This document shows positions 1 to 10,955 of a stretch of DNA of 64,000 bases, piece after piece. The position numbers and the translations under genes were made by a program. Origin of the DNA: Talinum fruticosum. Taxonomy: Eukaryota; Streptophyta; Magnoliopsida; Caryophyllales; Talinaceae. The stretch's first letter is position 1. Each line of letters starts with the position of its first letter. The notes beneath the pieces were generated by a model. The model was not told the origin of the DNA, ran no database searches, and saw only the letters and a program-made list of their open reading frames with translations. The DNA is taken from contig JAITYX010000012.1 in the NCBI GenBank assembly GCA_021018815.1, positions 2,728,001 through 2,792,000 on the forward strand. The letters run 5' to 3'.

Positions 1-1644
1 GAGCTCCATGTTACACCGATATGCTAAGGATGAAAAGTTACGTTTAGTGAGCAACAAAGCCTAAAGCGCGGCGCCAGCCTCCTCTTGATTGGGAGCCTAG
101 ACTTGGGCTTGGTTCGGCCGAAAGAAAACGGGTTTGTGTGCCGGCCCAAACAAAAAGGCTTATTTTTGTGGTGCTAATGAGATTTTGGTGGTTATCGGCT
201 TCAGTCATGCCAATCGGACTCCAACCATGATCCGAGTTCGCAAACAGGAATAGTTTCATTCAAATTAAGCGGCCAAACATGACACGTGCTTTTGAACATT
301 CGTATGATGATTTTGTGTTTTATACATTTGTGGAAAAATCGGGCCCGGTTCAACCTGAACTCAACGGCTGGAAGTGATTTTTAGGGTTTTCCAAACCTAA
401 AAATTACTATAAATAGGGTGTCCCAACCCCCATTCATTTCTGCATCACTTTCAGCTATAAAATCCTCCCATTACTAAAAATCTCTCTCCCTCATTTTCTC
501 CCACAATCTCTTCTATCCCTTTTCTTGCTCATTTCACTCAAAATCCCACTTCTAAACCTACTCAAAAAGCCTCTTTTTATCATTGTTTTGTCTGTTGTTA
601 CGTCGTTACTGCTGCCATACTCCATCCGTGGTTCAAGTCCAACAGGTGTGTCAACATCGTGGCATAGACTATCCACTCATTTGAGTTTGTTTTACATTTT
701 TGTTTATTATTGTTTATTTATCGCTTTCATATTGTGGGTTAAAGTTGTATCACATTTAATTCCTCCCCGCCCGATGTAATTTTTATTTATTTTATGCTTT
801 CTTTCATTGTTTTATTTATTGTTTTATTTATTGCTTTATTTATTATTTTCAAAGCATTATTTGAGTGTTTAAATTCAGTAATTAACATGTTGGTTGCCTA
901 TTTGATTTAACGTAATTTTAATTCACAATTTAGATTAGGAAAGGTTGTCCATTCATGGGCGGAATGAGGGTAATCCTCCTTATTTCATACTTTTACCCTC
1001 AAACACCGGATCATTTGTTTAAGATCGATGGAGCAGTCTTTTTAAAACCTTTTCTAAGTTTAGTTTTTTACATACTAAATCTAGAAAACTATTTATGTAT
1101 TTTTGTTAGTTTTTATTTCTCAAAACTAACTACAACTCCTTTGTTATTGGCTTTTTATTCTTTTAAATTGCCTCTTTCTTTTGGAAAAAAATAGAAAAAT
1201 TAGGTTAATTTGGCAGCTTCGACTATCTCGACCGAGACCGATTCCTCGATCCCGGTTGGGTAGCTAGCACCGGTCACAGATTAGAGCGGTGACAACCAGC
1301 TCCGGTTGGTAATCGCACATAGCTTCGGCCTAGCAGTTTTCATTGCCTGGCCCGACGAGGTTTGCGGCATATTGACTCCGTTATTATTTTCTAATTATTT
1401 TTGTTGTTCGAGACAACATCCTAAGATTTCTCTAAAATTAATTTTGGAAATGAAGTGGTTATTAAAAATTACCGATCACACCTTCACCTAAAACAATTTA
1501 AAAGTCTAATTCTAAAAATCATCTTAATAAAAGACCCATCTCATATAAAGCAATCAAAATGAATTCAATAAGAAAGAGTTGACGCTACTTCTCCATGGGG
1601 AAATCCAATCCGCTTCCCTATGAGGACGGATCATGGTTCCTACA
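1..1644 (+). mobile_element. Family T LTR (Tat-like), 5'-truncated by the window edge
   Basis: A diverged LTR in plus orientation. It shares with the copies at 6708-8418 and 41841-50469 the order: TATA box (TATAAATAG, 408-416), AT-rich pyrimidine tracts with 'ttaattcctccccgc' near 745-770, the motif 'aaaactaact' near 1123, and the terminus 'ggttcctaca' at 1635-1644. Three copies stop being similar right after this terminus, which supports it as the LTR end. The LTR start lies left of the window, judging from the TATA offset in the complete copy. Small ORFs here look like chance. Assignment to the Tat lineage is inference. Confidence 0.6.
408..416 (+). promoter_or_regulatory. TATA box of the family T LTR
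   Basis: TATAAATAG lies at the LTR position where the other family T copies carry their TATA box. The two flanking inverted repeats seen in the better-preserved copies are not recognisable here. Confidence 0.5.
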
Positions 1645-2232
1645 AGTGTAAAACTAAATTATCCTAAATTATTAATATATTATCACCAATTCGAAACTAA
1701 CATGAATCAAAGTGCAAGAAATTATCACTAAATTGATGGATCAATCTAATAGTGCATCAAACTTCAAGAATTAAAGAGCAAAAAGTTATCACTAAATCAA
1801 AAACTAAGCTAACGAAATAAAAGTACCAAAATTTGAGAATTATACCAGCCATTCGAATTTTCTCAACAACAATGCAAATCCACAAGCCAAAATTCAAATC
1901 CAAATTCGGATGAAATCATTACCAATATCAACCAACACTTGAATTTTGCTTAAAAACAAATGGAACTACCCTAAATCGAAATCAAAAACCGAAAATCGAA
2001 ACCTAAACTAAAATTTGAGAACTAAAACTCAAAATTTGAAAACGAAAACTAAACCTAATTAAGATCCGAAACTGAAATTTAAAGAACAAAAACTAAAGCT
2101 AGAACTTGCAGCTTGGAGCTTGCTTCCCGTGCTCTCCATATTCCTTCCTCTGTTGCTCTCGCCATCTAAACTTTACTCTCACTCATATCCCAACTTAAAT
2201 GATGAAAATTTAGGGTCCAACGGGATTGAGTT
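1645..2232 (-). mobile_element. Family X LTR fragment, minus orientation
   Basis: An A-rich stretch closely similar to about 8600-9170 (same order of 'aactaaattatcc', 'gaaactaacatgaatc', 'aaaactaaagctagaactt'). Orientation is taken from the longer copy at 8438-9750, which has a minus-strand tRNA-Asp-type primer-binding site at its lower edge and a minus-strand TATA box. This copy has lost the primer-binding site and the promoter part. Like the longer copy it directly follows a family T LTR. Confidence 0.45.
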
Positions 2233-3960
2233 TCCGCACGAATGTCAGCTCTCTTAATTTTATTTTTTAAGATTTTTTGAAATTTTTTTGAAATTTTATT
2301 TGGAAAGTGGGGTGCACCTCTTATGTTATTAAGATTGTTTATCTTTTCATAATCTGATTTTGAAACAGTTTAAGTGAAGTAGTGATTGCCGATTTTGATT
2401 AATTTTATTTTTGAAATTAATTTTTAAGAAACTTCAGGATGTTATTTCATGGTTAGAAAAACATAAAATAAAAGATTATTTGTTGCCGCCAAGCTTTGGG
2501 GCCAAAAAGGTAAAACAAACTGGTTTGGACCAAGAGACATGCCCGCTTATCAACCGGTGCCGGCGAGAGCCAGCATTGATTGATAACCAGCACCGGTATA
2601 GGGTTATCACCGAGAAATCGGTCTTGGTCCTATCGCTCCGGTTGTCAAAAAACAACTAAAATTTGTCTATTTTGAACCGGAAATGTAGAGAAGTAATTTG
2701 GAGAAATAAAAGCAAAAATGAGAGAGTAGCCACTCAATTTTATGAAGTAAAAACTAACAAAAATAAAGAAATCACTCTTCTAATCTTAGTATGGAAAAAC
2801 TAATCTTGAATGAGGTTTTAAAAAGAGAACCCATCGATTTAAAACTGAGAATCCAAAGTTTGGGGGTGAAGGTGCGAAATCAAGAGATAAACACTCCATT
2901 CCGCCCGTCAACATGTGAATTACTAAAATGAAATCACACAAAGCATGCTAAGAAAGAGGTAAATAACCAAATAGGAAAGCGATAAATAAAGCGAGTGAAG
3001 AAAGTGAAAGGAAAGTGAAATGAAGTTCAAGGTTACAACGGGTGAGTAGGAATTAAAGTCGATGACTTCTTTTGATCCACAATACGGAAAGAAATAAGTA
3101 GCATAAGTAAATAAAACCATAGAGAACGTTGGAAGACATATTTGATGCCCTCATATTGTCCCACCTGTTGATCTTGGATCACGACCTGAATCCAAGCGGC
3201 ATAACAGACAGGGTAGTGAGCTCAAAGGAAGGGCGGAGAAGGTCTGTTTGTGGAGTTTAGGAATTGAAGAAATGTGTGATGGTATGAAAAAATGGATAGA
3301 ATAGAGAGTGGTATTAAGCGATAGAAGTATATTAGCTTAGGGGTTTAGCTAGCTGAAAATGCTACAGACCATTAGCTAAAAACGTAGCAACTCCTAGCAA
3401 AAAATCTAGCCTAGCTAAAAAGGTAGCAACCACAAATGAGGGAAGTAGCTCTCTATTTATAGAAGAACAATACGTTATAAAAATAATCTAAAATTACCAT
3501 TCAACCGTAAGAAGCAGACTAAATTGGGCCTAGTTTGTCGGTGAAGATTACGGGTTGAAACGGACAAAATCTCGCTAAACCGAAATACAACGAGGGAAGG
3601 TGAGAAATGCGAGTGCCGATCTCCAAACGGTTTCAGTACAGATCACCTCGAAATTTGTAACATGGCTGGTTGCTGAGGACGAAAAGCAACATCTTGGAAA
3701 TTTAAGCCTAAAAACACAACGCCGGTCTCGACGATATCATACAAACGTTGAGTTCCGTGTCACACTTGAACGCCGAGAGTGAAATGTTGCATTTATTGTG
3801 CGAGTCACACTCGAAACACGCCACCGGTTTGGGTTTCCTGGTTGGTAGCCCAAACCAAGTTTGGTTCGGCCGAAAGAAAATGGGTTTGTGGGCTTACCCA
3901 AGCAAAAAGCTCACTAAAATTAGCACTCCACTAATTAAGGACTTACCCGGACGGTAGGGA
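2233..3960 (-). mobile_element. Family T LTR, inverted copy (boundaries approximate)
   Basis: Read on the minus strand, this stretch repeats LTR landmarks of family T: the stretch around 'actaagatt...' (2785-2815), the segment with 'caggtgggacaatatgagg' (3150-3172) and a TATA box at 3453-3461. It also shares the 'ggttcggccgaaagaaaa' block (3857-3880) with positions 110-130, although there both are on the plus strand, so the outer part may be rearranged. Neither terminus is clear. Confidence 0.5.
3453..3461 (-). promoter_or_regulatory. TATA box of the inverted family T LTR
   Basis: CTATTTATA on the plus strand reads TATAAATAG on the minus strand and is followed there by GAGAGC, as in the other copies of the family. 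Confidence 0.45.
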
Positions 3961-4094
3961 AGGATTGAACAGTTAGGAAGTTTTGGATTCCCTAGAGAGC
4001 GGACTAAAGATTGATGGAATAGTTCGTGATTGTTCTCGGTCATACTATGAAAACCAATACTTTGGTGCTAGCCAAATATACTTTTAACATAAAA

Positions 4095-5965
4095 CTAGAA
4101 GTTAAGAGCATGGAATTCTAACCCCTCGCCAATTCTTAGGGAAAGGATGCCCAATACATTCTTCCTCCGGATTTCGGGAATTCTTACGTAATGAGGAGAT
4201 TCTCCAGGAAAATTAACATACATAGCAAAGCTTGGGATATGGATGTCTGCTGTTATGAGCTGCCAAAAGATGAAGTTAAATTCCATGCAAGAAATTCAAC
4301 TATGATAAGAAAAAGTTGAGAACTCACCAGTTGGGTCATGATTAGTGTCGCATGGTGGGCATAAGATGTGTTCAAATTTAGAAATGAGGTAAAAGGGACC
4401 CCACAATAGCAGGTGCTTGCTCATTTTGATGAAGGGAGTGAAAGTAGAACATGGTCGCAGGTGGATCAACCAAAACAAATGGAGGCCACATGTTGACCCG
4501 GATTTGAGGTGTGACCCTCTCCCTAAGATATCAACAAATTCCAAAAGGACCGTCAAATAAGATCCTCCTTTCACTCAATTCCCATGCCACAATGACACTT
4601 GGAGGGAATTGAAGTTGGGCCCAAGGATGAAAGTTAGGCTACATTCAAATATTATCAACAAATAAGCTAGCAAGAACGAAAGGCAGTAAGAAAATGGATG
4701 AAAAATAGTGTATAATCAAGGTTGGAGTCCACCACAGTCGGGGCCATGGGCAGTGCCATAGGCCGTGGGTAGGGGTAGAAAGCTAAACAAAGTGATAAAT
4801 GGTCTCTAAAGTATATTTTAAGTAAATTTTGAGATTAAAGAGGCATACCGAGGTCACATAGTTGAAGGTTGATATGAAGAAGTCTATCCTGTGAATGTAG
4901 ACTTTAGCCCACGATACGGAGGCCGGAATACAAGACGATTTGTTGAACCAAGTGAAAGATGTGGGAAATATTCATACAACCATGGCTGCATTTTACAAAT
5001 CAAATCAAGTAAAACTTTTTATCCACACAAGATGAAAAATATTTTGGAGAAAAAGAGAATTCGAGCATACCTCAATAATCTTCCACATGCCATTAATGGT
5101 AAATAATTGGTTGAATCCGGCTCGGCTTTGTGTGGCACACACCAGCACGGAGGCCCCTAATGAGGCAAGTATATTCAGGAGCACCCCAATTGAGCTCCTT
5201 CACCAAATAATAAACATTAACTTTAGCAGCTTGATCGGAGAAAAGAATCGTACTCAAGAGAAGAGTAAGAACTATTCAAACTTTTCGTTGTAGAGAGTGT
5301 TGGCGCCAAAACCTAACATCCTCAAAGGCCTCAAAAAGGACATAATACTTGAAGAAATTATCATGGGGAAACCTATCGGCCACAGGGCCAAAGAGGTGAC
5401 AAATATAGTCCTAGTTTTGTTACAAGTTCCGGTCATAGGGTAGAGGTTCTCCCGAGAAGCAAAATCGGATAAAATTGCAAAATCAAAAGGCGTTATGGTC
5501 ATTTCCCCGAAGGAAAGGTGAAAAGTGTTGGTAGTGTCCCAAAATCACTCACTAATGGCCCTAATAGGATCCCTCTCCCTTTTGTTAGTAAGGTGGTTCA
5601 AAGTAATGTAAAGAGGACCAAACCTAGCACTATGCATGACATCTTCTACAGGAAAGTTCATCCTCTTACATGTCTTCATGAATTTAGGGATAGCTCCGCT
5701 ACTCCAAATCGAGCTGTCTCGAAAGACAAAAATCCAACAAGATTTTTTTAGTTGAAGAGCTATTCTCAATGAGTAAAGGAAGAAACTTAAGCCAACTAGC
5801 TTACCAAAGGAGTGCCGGCAAGGGAAGAAATGTCACTCTCAGCCTCCACCAAGAGGTCATTTAGGTTCCACTCATTCCGTGGACGCCGTTCCCGCTTAAG
5901 ATAGGTATCTTGGGTGAGGTTTTCCACTCTTGACTTTCCTACACGATGAGCTCTTCTTCTAGACA
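4095..5965 (-). pseudogene. Decayed antisense extra ORF, possibly plant-mobile-domain-like
   Basis: Several minus-strand ORF pieces follow each other in order. One starts with MSRRRAHR near 5965 and ends near 5796. The next spans 5769-5545, with 'KFMKTCKRMNFPVEDV'. A third, 5502-5272, contains 'GEMTITPFDFAIL' when read a few codons upstream of its ATG. Further pieces lie at 4574-4296 and 4286-4095. The 'GEMTITPxDFAxL' string resembles the conserved core of plant mobile domain (PMD, MAIN-like) proteins, which occur in host genes and in transposable elements. Stops and frameshifts separate the pieces, so it is not functional as it stands. It lies antisense and upstream of the plus-strand family T 3' end (6098-8418); extra antisense ORFs in that place are known in the Tat lineage (Grande, Retand). 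The family call is tentative. Confidence 0.4.
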
Positions 5966-6097
5966 TTTTGAAGATAAGATTTTTGGAAACCAACAAGTTT
6001 TCAAAAAGAAGCAAAGTAAAAGAGCACAAGAGGAATGCAAGAGTAAGAGGAGGAGTAAGTATGCAAAATGAACACACCAAGTACCCCTTTTCATAGG

Positions 6098-6707
6098 CCA
6101 ACCATACAAGACAAGGGTCAAGCAAGAAGTAGGAGACCACGAGAATTCGGCAGAGCACGTCGGGGTCACACCCGCCAAAAGGCTGGTCGGCGCACGCCAC
6201 AAGGCACCGTGATGTCCTATCAGCAACAACTTTGCAGCTCCGGCCTATTCACCCGACTTGTGGAGTCCCATCAACTATGGCATGTGGCTCTTTGGCATCT
6301 TATGCATGCAAGTGGGAGTTCTCGGGCCAAGCTTTAGATTAAGCTTGTGGAGTCCCATCGACTGAATTATTCAAGTAAAACACCGACCTTTCATCAATTT
6401 GATTATAAACTAACAAGTATATTAGTACAACGGATCATTTAGTCAAGCTTTAGATCAAAGAACGATCGAAGTTTCAGCATCAAAATATACCAAGCTTCAG
6501 GCTCGATCAAGCCAAGCTTAGGATCCTCTTACCGGACTTCAAAATGCACACATCATGATCAAGTCCACACCCCATTTTGGAGTTCGAGTTCGATTACAAC
6601 CAATTCCAAGCATCACACACTACCTAATATCAAGAATCGATGTAAGTACCCTTTAGTGTCTACTTTAACCCTTCATCTTTATAGATTCGAGTCAAAGTGG
6701 GGCTAAC
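6098..6707 (+). mobile_element. 3' internal module of a family T element, with polypurine tract
   Basis: Homologous to the spacers in the array at 41841-50469 (for example 47930-48558). Shared landmarks are 'catacaagacaag' at the left edge, 'gtggagtcccatc', 'atgcatgcaagtggga', 'cttaccggactt', and a final purine-rich 'caaagtggggctaac' just before the LTR, the usual place for a polypurine tract. No ORF is conserved. The left edge coincides with the edge of the spacers in the array, so it is a real module boundary. Confidence 0.6.
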
Positions 6708-8418
6708 CGTAGACACCTAAAAAGTGTCGTCTCTTATCTCTTTAATTATGTATTTTATTATGTTGGCTCAATGATGAAATCCCGAATCCTGTTTGAGGAT
6801 TTGCATCATGGACTATGTTTGAATGATGCAACATAAGCCAGTAAACCACAAAGAACCCCAAGCACCAAATAAACGAGTCTTTGCCTTGGTTCGGTCCATA
6901 AATCCCCGTTCTTTCGGGCTATCCAAAAACAGGGCCAAGCCTTCACGGACAATGGAGTCCAAGTGTTGTGTGATGGGAAAGTGCAAGCTCGGAATATTGC
7001 ATTTTACTTTTGTCAAATTAGACAAGGAGTCGAAGACTCGAAGACGGCTTTAAAGCATTGCATTTCATGATCACGAGCATCAAAGTGTTGCGTTTAAGGT
7101 CAACAAAATAGTTCACATGAGACTAAGAGCTTTTCCCCTAAAAACGACATCATGGTCGGCACCTAGAACCCTAGAGTTTTAAGTGAAATCTTGCGTTTTA
7201 GCTTGGACAATCCTTTAGAAACACGGTAGGGCACGAAACCCTAGGAGAGCCTAGGTGGTTGGCGTCGTGAACCGGTTTCTTTGCGGTTTTATCCTTTCTA
7301 TCCAGTTCAATCTCTTGATCTATTGGCTTGGTTTTGTTTCTGCTATTTTGGATGACACGCTACATGCAAACCCTAGGTCACTCTTGACCTAGGTTTCTCC
7401 CTATAAATAGAGAGCCTCGGCTCTCATTCAAAAAATGGGTTTTGTCCTATGCGTAATGCTGCCGAAAGCTAACCAGAGCATTTATATGTAAACATTACTC
7501 TTCCAAAATTACTATCAACCATCCATTTTTTCTATACTTATCATCGTTGAATACGTGCAAAGAGCTAAATAATATTCAATTATTATGATCTCTTGGCACT
7601 TACTCAACTGATCTTTCCTATTCCCTACATACGTAGTTCACAAAACAAGACTTTTCTTTGATTTGTCGCTGTCACATCAGGAGATCAAATGTAGAGATCA
7701 AGATTCGCAAGGTGGGATAACATGAGGGCAATCGTTTAGCCTTCAAATGGTTTATATTATTTTTATGCTTTCTTTATTGCTTTCTATATTGTGGACAAAT
7801 GATGTATCACTTTTAATTCCTCCCAGGCGGATGTAATCTTTCAGATTTTTGTTTTTTTTCTTTTTGCTTTCTTTATCGCTTTCATTACCGCTTTCTTTAT
7901 TACTTTTCCTTCGATTCTGTTTGGTTGCTTTTATTCATCATTTTAACATGTTGTATGTTTGTGTGTAGCACATTATTTTAATATACTACTCAAACTAGTA
8001 ATCCGCCTATCGGACCAGAGCCCGAGGCCGACTTTGTCGCCCAAGCGTATGGTCGAGACGATGACCGCCAAGTGCAGGCCGATGCTCGGGTCCAGATCGG
8101 TGTTTTCACACCTGGTCTAGACACTGAAGCCTCATGGCGGAAACCCTAGTTTCTAATTTTATTTGTTCTTTGATTAGGAAATAATATCTTGGGAATTCTA
8201 AAAATCATTTATAAAATTAAAATAATTAATAAAACGTCAATCAATTCAATCTAATTTAACTTGTTAACTCGACTTAATAAAATTTGGAAATCTAAACAAA
8301 AGGTTCATCCCCACATTCTAAAATCGACTTGCAAAAACCATATTCAAAATCAATATTAAAAAAAAGAGACCCGACAATGAGGAAGCTTGGCGGGCCACGG
8401 CTGGTCGTGGTTCCTACA
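6708..8418 (+). mobile_element. Family T LTR, near full length
   Basis: It begins CGTAGACACC (the family start is TGTAGACA) directly after the polypurine-like tract and ends 'ggttcctaca'. The TATA box is at 7402-7410. It contains the 'ggtgggataacatgaggg' block near 7710 and pyrimidine-rich tracts at 7830-7920. Compared with 48559-50469 it has a deletion after about 7995, removing the 'cttaaaaactaac...gcaggatag' part. Being preceded by an internal module, it is a 3' LTR. Confidence 0.65.
7372..7425 (+). promoter_or_regulatory. TATA box flanked by two inverted repeats
   Basis: CCTAGGTCA (7372-7380), 4-nt loop, TGACCTAGG (7385-7393), then TATAAATAG (7402-7410), then GAGAGCC (7410-7416), 2-nt loop, GGCTCTC (7419-7425). 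Both dyads are perfect here. The same arrangement recurs in the array copies. The downstream dyad lies about where transcription should start. Confidence 0.55.
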
Positions 8419-8419
8419 C

Positions 8420-8437
8420 CATCGCCAGCAACGACGC
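8420..8437 (-). other. Primer-binding site, tRNA-Asp type, minus strand
   Basis: On the minus strand this reads TGGCGTCGTTGCTGGCG, which matches the tRNA-Asp type plant primer-binding site (TGGCGCCGTTGCCGGG) apart from a few C-to-T type changes. It marks the inner edge of a minus-strand 5' LTR lying to its right (8438 onwards). Confidence 0.5.
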
Positions 8438-9750
8438 CATTTTTGATGATGTAAAATTTAAGAGTACGGGGTTTATAAACCCCCAAAGATGGAACTAATT
8501 CGAAAAGAGATTGTTAATGGGACTAATGATACTAAACTCATAAACTAAAATTAAAACTCGACTACTAACCTACATTAAACTAACAAAAATCGGAGATTGA
8601 ATCTATCAATGAAACTAAATTATCCTAAATTATCCTAAATTATCAATATACTCGTCACCAATTCGAAACTAACATGAATCAAAGTGTAAGAAGTTATCGA
8701 GTAAATCAACGAATCAAACTAACAAAGCATCAAACTTCAAGAATCAAACCGCAAAAAGTTATCACTAACTCATAAATTAAGCTAACGAAATCAAAGTACC
8801 AAAATTAAAGAATTATACCATCCATTCGAATGTCCTCAACAAACAACGCAAATATGCAAGCCTAAAATTGGAATCCAAATTTAGACAAACTTATTACCAA
8901 CATCAATCAACACTTGAATTTTTCTTAAAAACAAATTGAACTACCCTAAATTAAAATCTAAAACTAAAATTGAAACCTAAACTAAAATTCGAGAACTAAA
9001 ACTTAAAATTTGAAAAACAGAAATTAAACTAAGTAAGATCCGAAACCGAAATTTAAAGAACAAAAACTAAAGCTAGAACTTGCGACTTCTAGTGGTTGCT
9101 CGTATTCCTTCCTCTCGTTGCTCTCGCCATCTTCTCTTAAACTTTGACCATCTAAACTTTTCCTCTCACTTAGGTCCCGACGGGAACGGTGAAGATTTCG
9201 GTTCGGATAGATGCCCCGAAGATTAGGATGGAGAAGAGATAGAGTTTAAGGGGGTGCAATTTATGAATTATAAAGTTTCGAAGCCGGGAAGAGAATGAGA
9301 CAGGGGGTTTGAATGACATGGGTCTCAACCGGTTAGAGTGAGGTAGAGAGTTTGAGAGAGATGGAGTCTTCATGGGTAAGAAGTAGAGGAAATACTTAAG
9401 AGAGAGAGAGAGTTTAGGTCGGAGAGTGTTTTTGTGAGTGGCTTTATACTACAACTAAGGGAAAAAAGACGAGAGAGAGAGAAAGTTTAAGTGAGAAAGG
9501 GGTGGGGGCACATGACCGAGCTGAGGCAAGAAAGGGACCAAAAAGGAGAGAAGAGAAGTGAGAGTAGTGGGCTAGTGGTTTGGGCTAATTTGAAGAGGAC
9601 AATGGATAAAATCTTCAATTTTTACTCATTTTTCTTATTTTGCTGATTTTTAACATTTCCTACAAAAAGAAAACAAATTAAATTAAAATTCCTTATTTTA
9701 AAATTATTACGAACAAAATAAGATGTAAAAAAGTATTAAAAATCATGTTT
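8438..9750 (-). mobile_element. Family X LTR, minus orientation (Athila/Tat-type by its primer-binding site)
   Basis: It is bounded at the left by the minus-strand tRNA-Asp primer-binding site. The right end is uncertain, between about 9600 and 9750. A minus-strand TATA-like element (GTAGTATAAA) lies at 9442-9451, followed on that strand by a CT-rich leader (GA-rich on plus, 9385-9490). The part 8600-9170 is repeated at 1645-2232. No coding region is seen. It abuts the copia fragment that starts near 9755. Confidence 0.5.
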
Positions 9751-9754
9751 TTGG

Positions 9755-10375
9755 ACTCACCATGTACTTTACCTTACCTCTAGTAGACCGGATATTATGT
9801 TTGGTGTGTGTCTTTTGTTAATCCAAAATATTCACATCTCACTACGGTGAAATGAAATTTTAGATATCTTCAAGGGACTTAGTCACTCGGTCCCTAGTGT
9901 TAAAAAGACTCGAGACTAACCCTCGGTGGATACTCAAATGCTAACCACACTAGGTACAAGGTTGAGAGGAAGAGCACATAAAGAGCATGTCAATTTCTTC
10001 CATATTCCCCGATTTCATGGCAATCCAAGAAGTAGAACTCGGTTGCTTTACCTACTACCGAGCCTCGAGTAGAATGCTCGCTAGAGCAAGTTGTGCTCAA
10101 TTATTATGGATTAGGCAACAACCGAAGGATCATGAACCGACCTTCTCAGCTACACCTATCAAGTGTGACAAACAAGTGTTATAAGCATTGCCAAGAACCC
10201 AGTTCAACATTCCAAGACTAAGCATGTTAAGGTCATATATCACTTTCTAAGAAACCATGCTGAAAAAGGTGACATTGTTTTAGAGTTCATTCCTACTAAG
10301 CCTCAATTTGATGACATTTTCACTAAGCCATCAACTGAAGATAAGTTTAGTTTCTTACAAGTGAGCTTGGCATGA
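9755..10375 (+). pseudogene. Ty1/copia pol 3' end (RT end and RNase H), Sirevirus-like element 1
   Basis: Conceptual translation in shifting frames gives the copia landmarks in order: 'RPDIMFGVC' (near 9787), a decayed 'RYLQGT'-like stretch, 'LARASCAQLLWI' (near 10080), 'PIKCDKQ' (near 10155), 'NPVQHSKTKHV' and 'FIPTKPQFDDIFTKP' just before a stop at 10373-10375. These belong to the end of the reverse transcriptase and to RNase H, which degrades the RNA strand during reverse transcription. Several frameshifts and the missing gag, integrase and most of RT make it non-functional. It is truncated on the left by family X sequence. Confidence 0.8.
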
Positions 10376-10881
10376 GCAATGCATGATTAGGTGCTTATTT
10401 AATTTATTTGCATGAATATGTGTTTTATTTGAGAAATCGCTTAACCGAGAACTTAGTTGATACTTCATGAGAGTAAGCCTCAATTGAGCACTCAGTCAAC
10501 TAATAAAGTCAAATTCATCTTTACTAAAAGGACATTCAAATTTTCTAAGATAATCTCTAATTAATGGAGAATCTTAGATTAATATTTGGTAAACCATTTT
10601 AAGTTTTCCCACGTGTTTTTACTTACAAAACTAGCCATTGGGAATTGCCGACTCATCAATCTACACTCGAATATAGTCATGAAAATCTTACCATTGCTTA
10701 GTTTAAAAACCCGATTGAGAATTCTAGCCGTTTGAGAGCTATCTTAAATACTCAACACTTTCATTCTTTTCTCGGTTTTCTTTAGTCAAAATCACTCCAC
10801 TATCTCTCTCTCTCTGAATTTTCTCTAATATTTCTCTTTCTTACGAAAACTTAAACTCCTTCCTTCATTTTCACTCTCTCT

Positions 10882-10947
<66 letters not shown>

Positions 10948-10955
10948 CATACGCC
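10376..10955 (+). other. Spacer between copia 1 pol and env-like ORF
   Basis: No ORF of note. The corresponding spacer of copia element 2 (25655-26312) has the same layout: the end of pol, 'agccattgg', 'gagagct', a TATA-like stretch (here TTAAATACT near 10744), then CT-rich sequence and the env-like start codon. Confidence 0.5.
10872..10944. repeat. (CT)n microsatellite
   Basis: An almost pure CT run just upstream of the env-like ATG of copia element 1. Copia element 2 has only a short pyrimidine-rich stretch here, so the run expanded in this copy. Confidence 0.95.

Noticed and set aside
525..779. 84-residue hydrophobic plus-strand ORF, and a similar one at 955-1194
   Set aside because: T-rich LTR sequence gives hydrophobic translations by chance; no homologous frame survives in the other family T copies.
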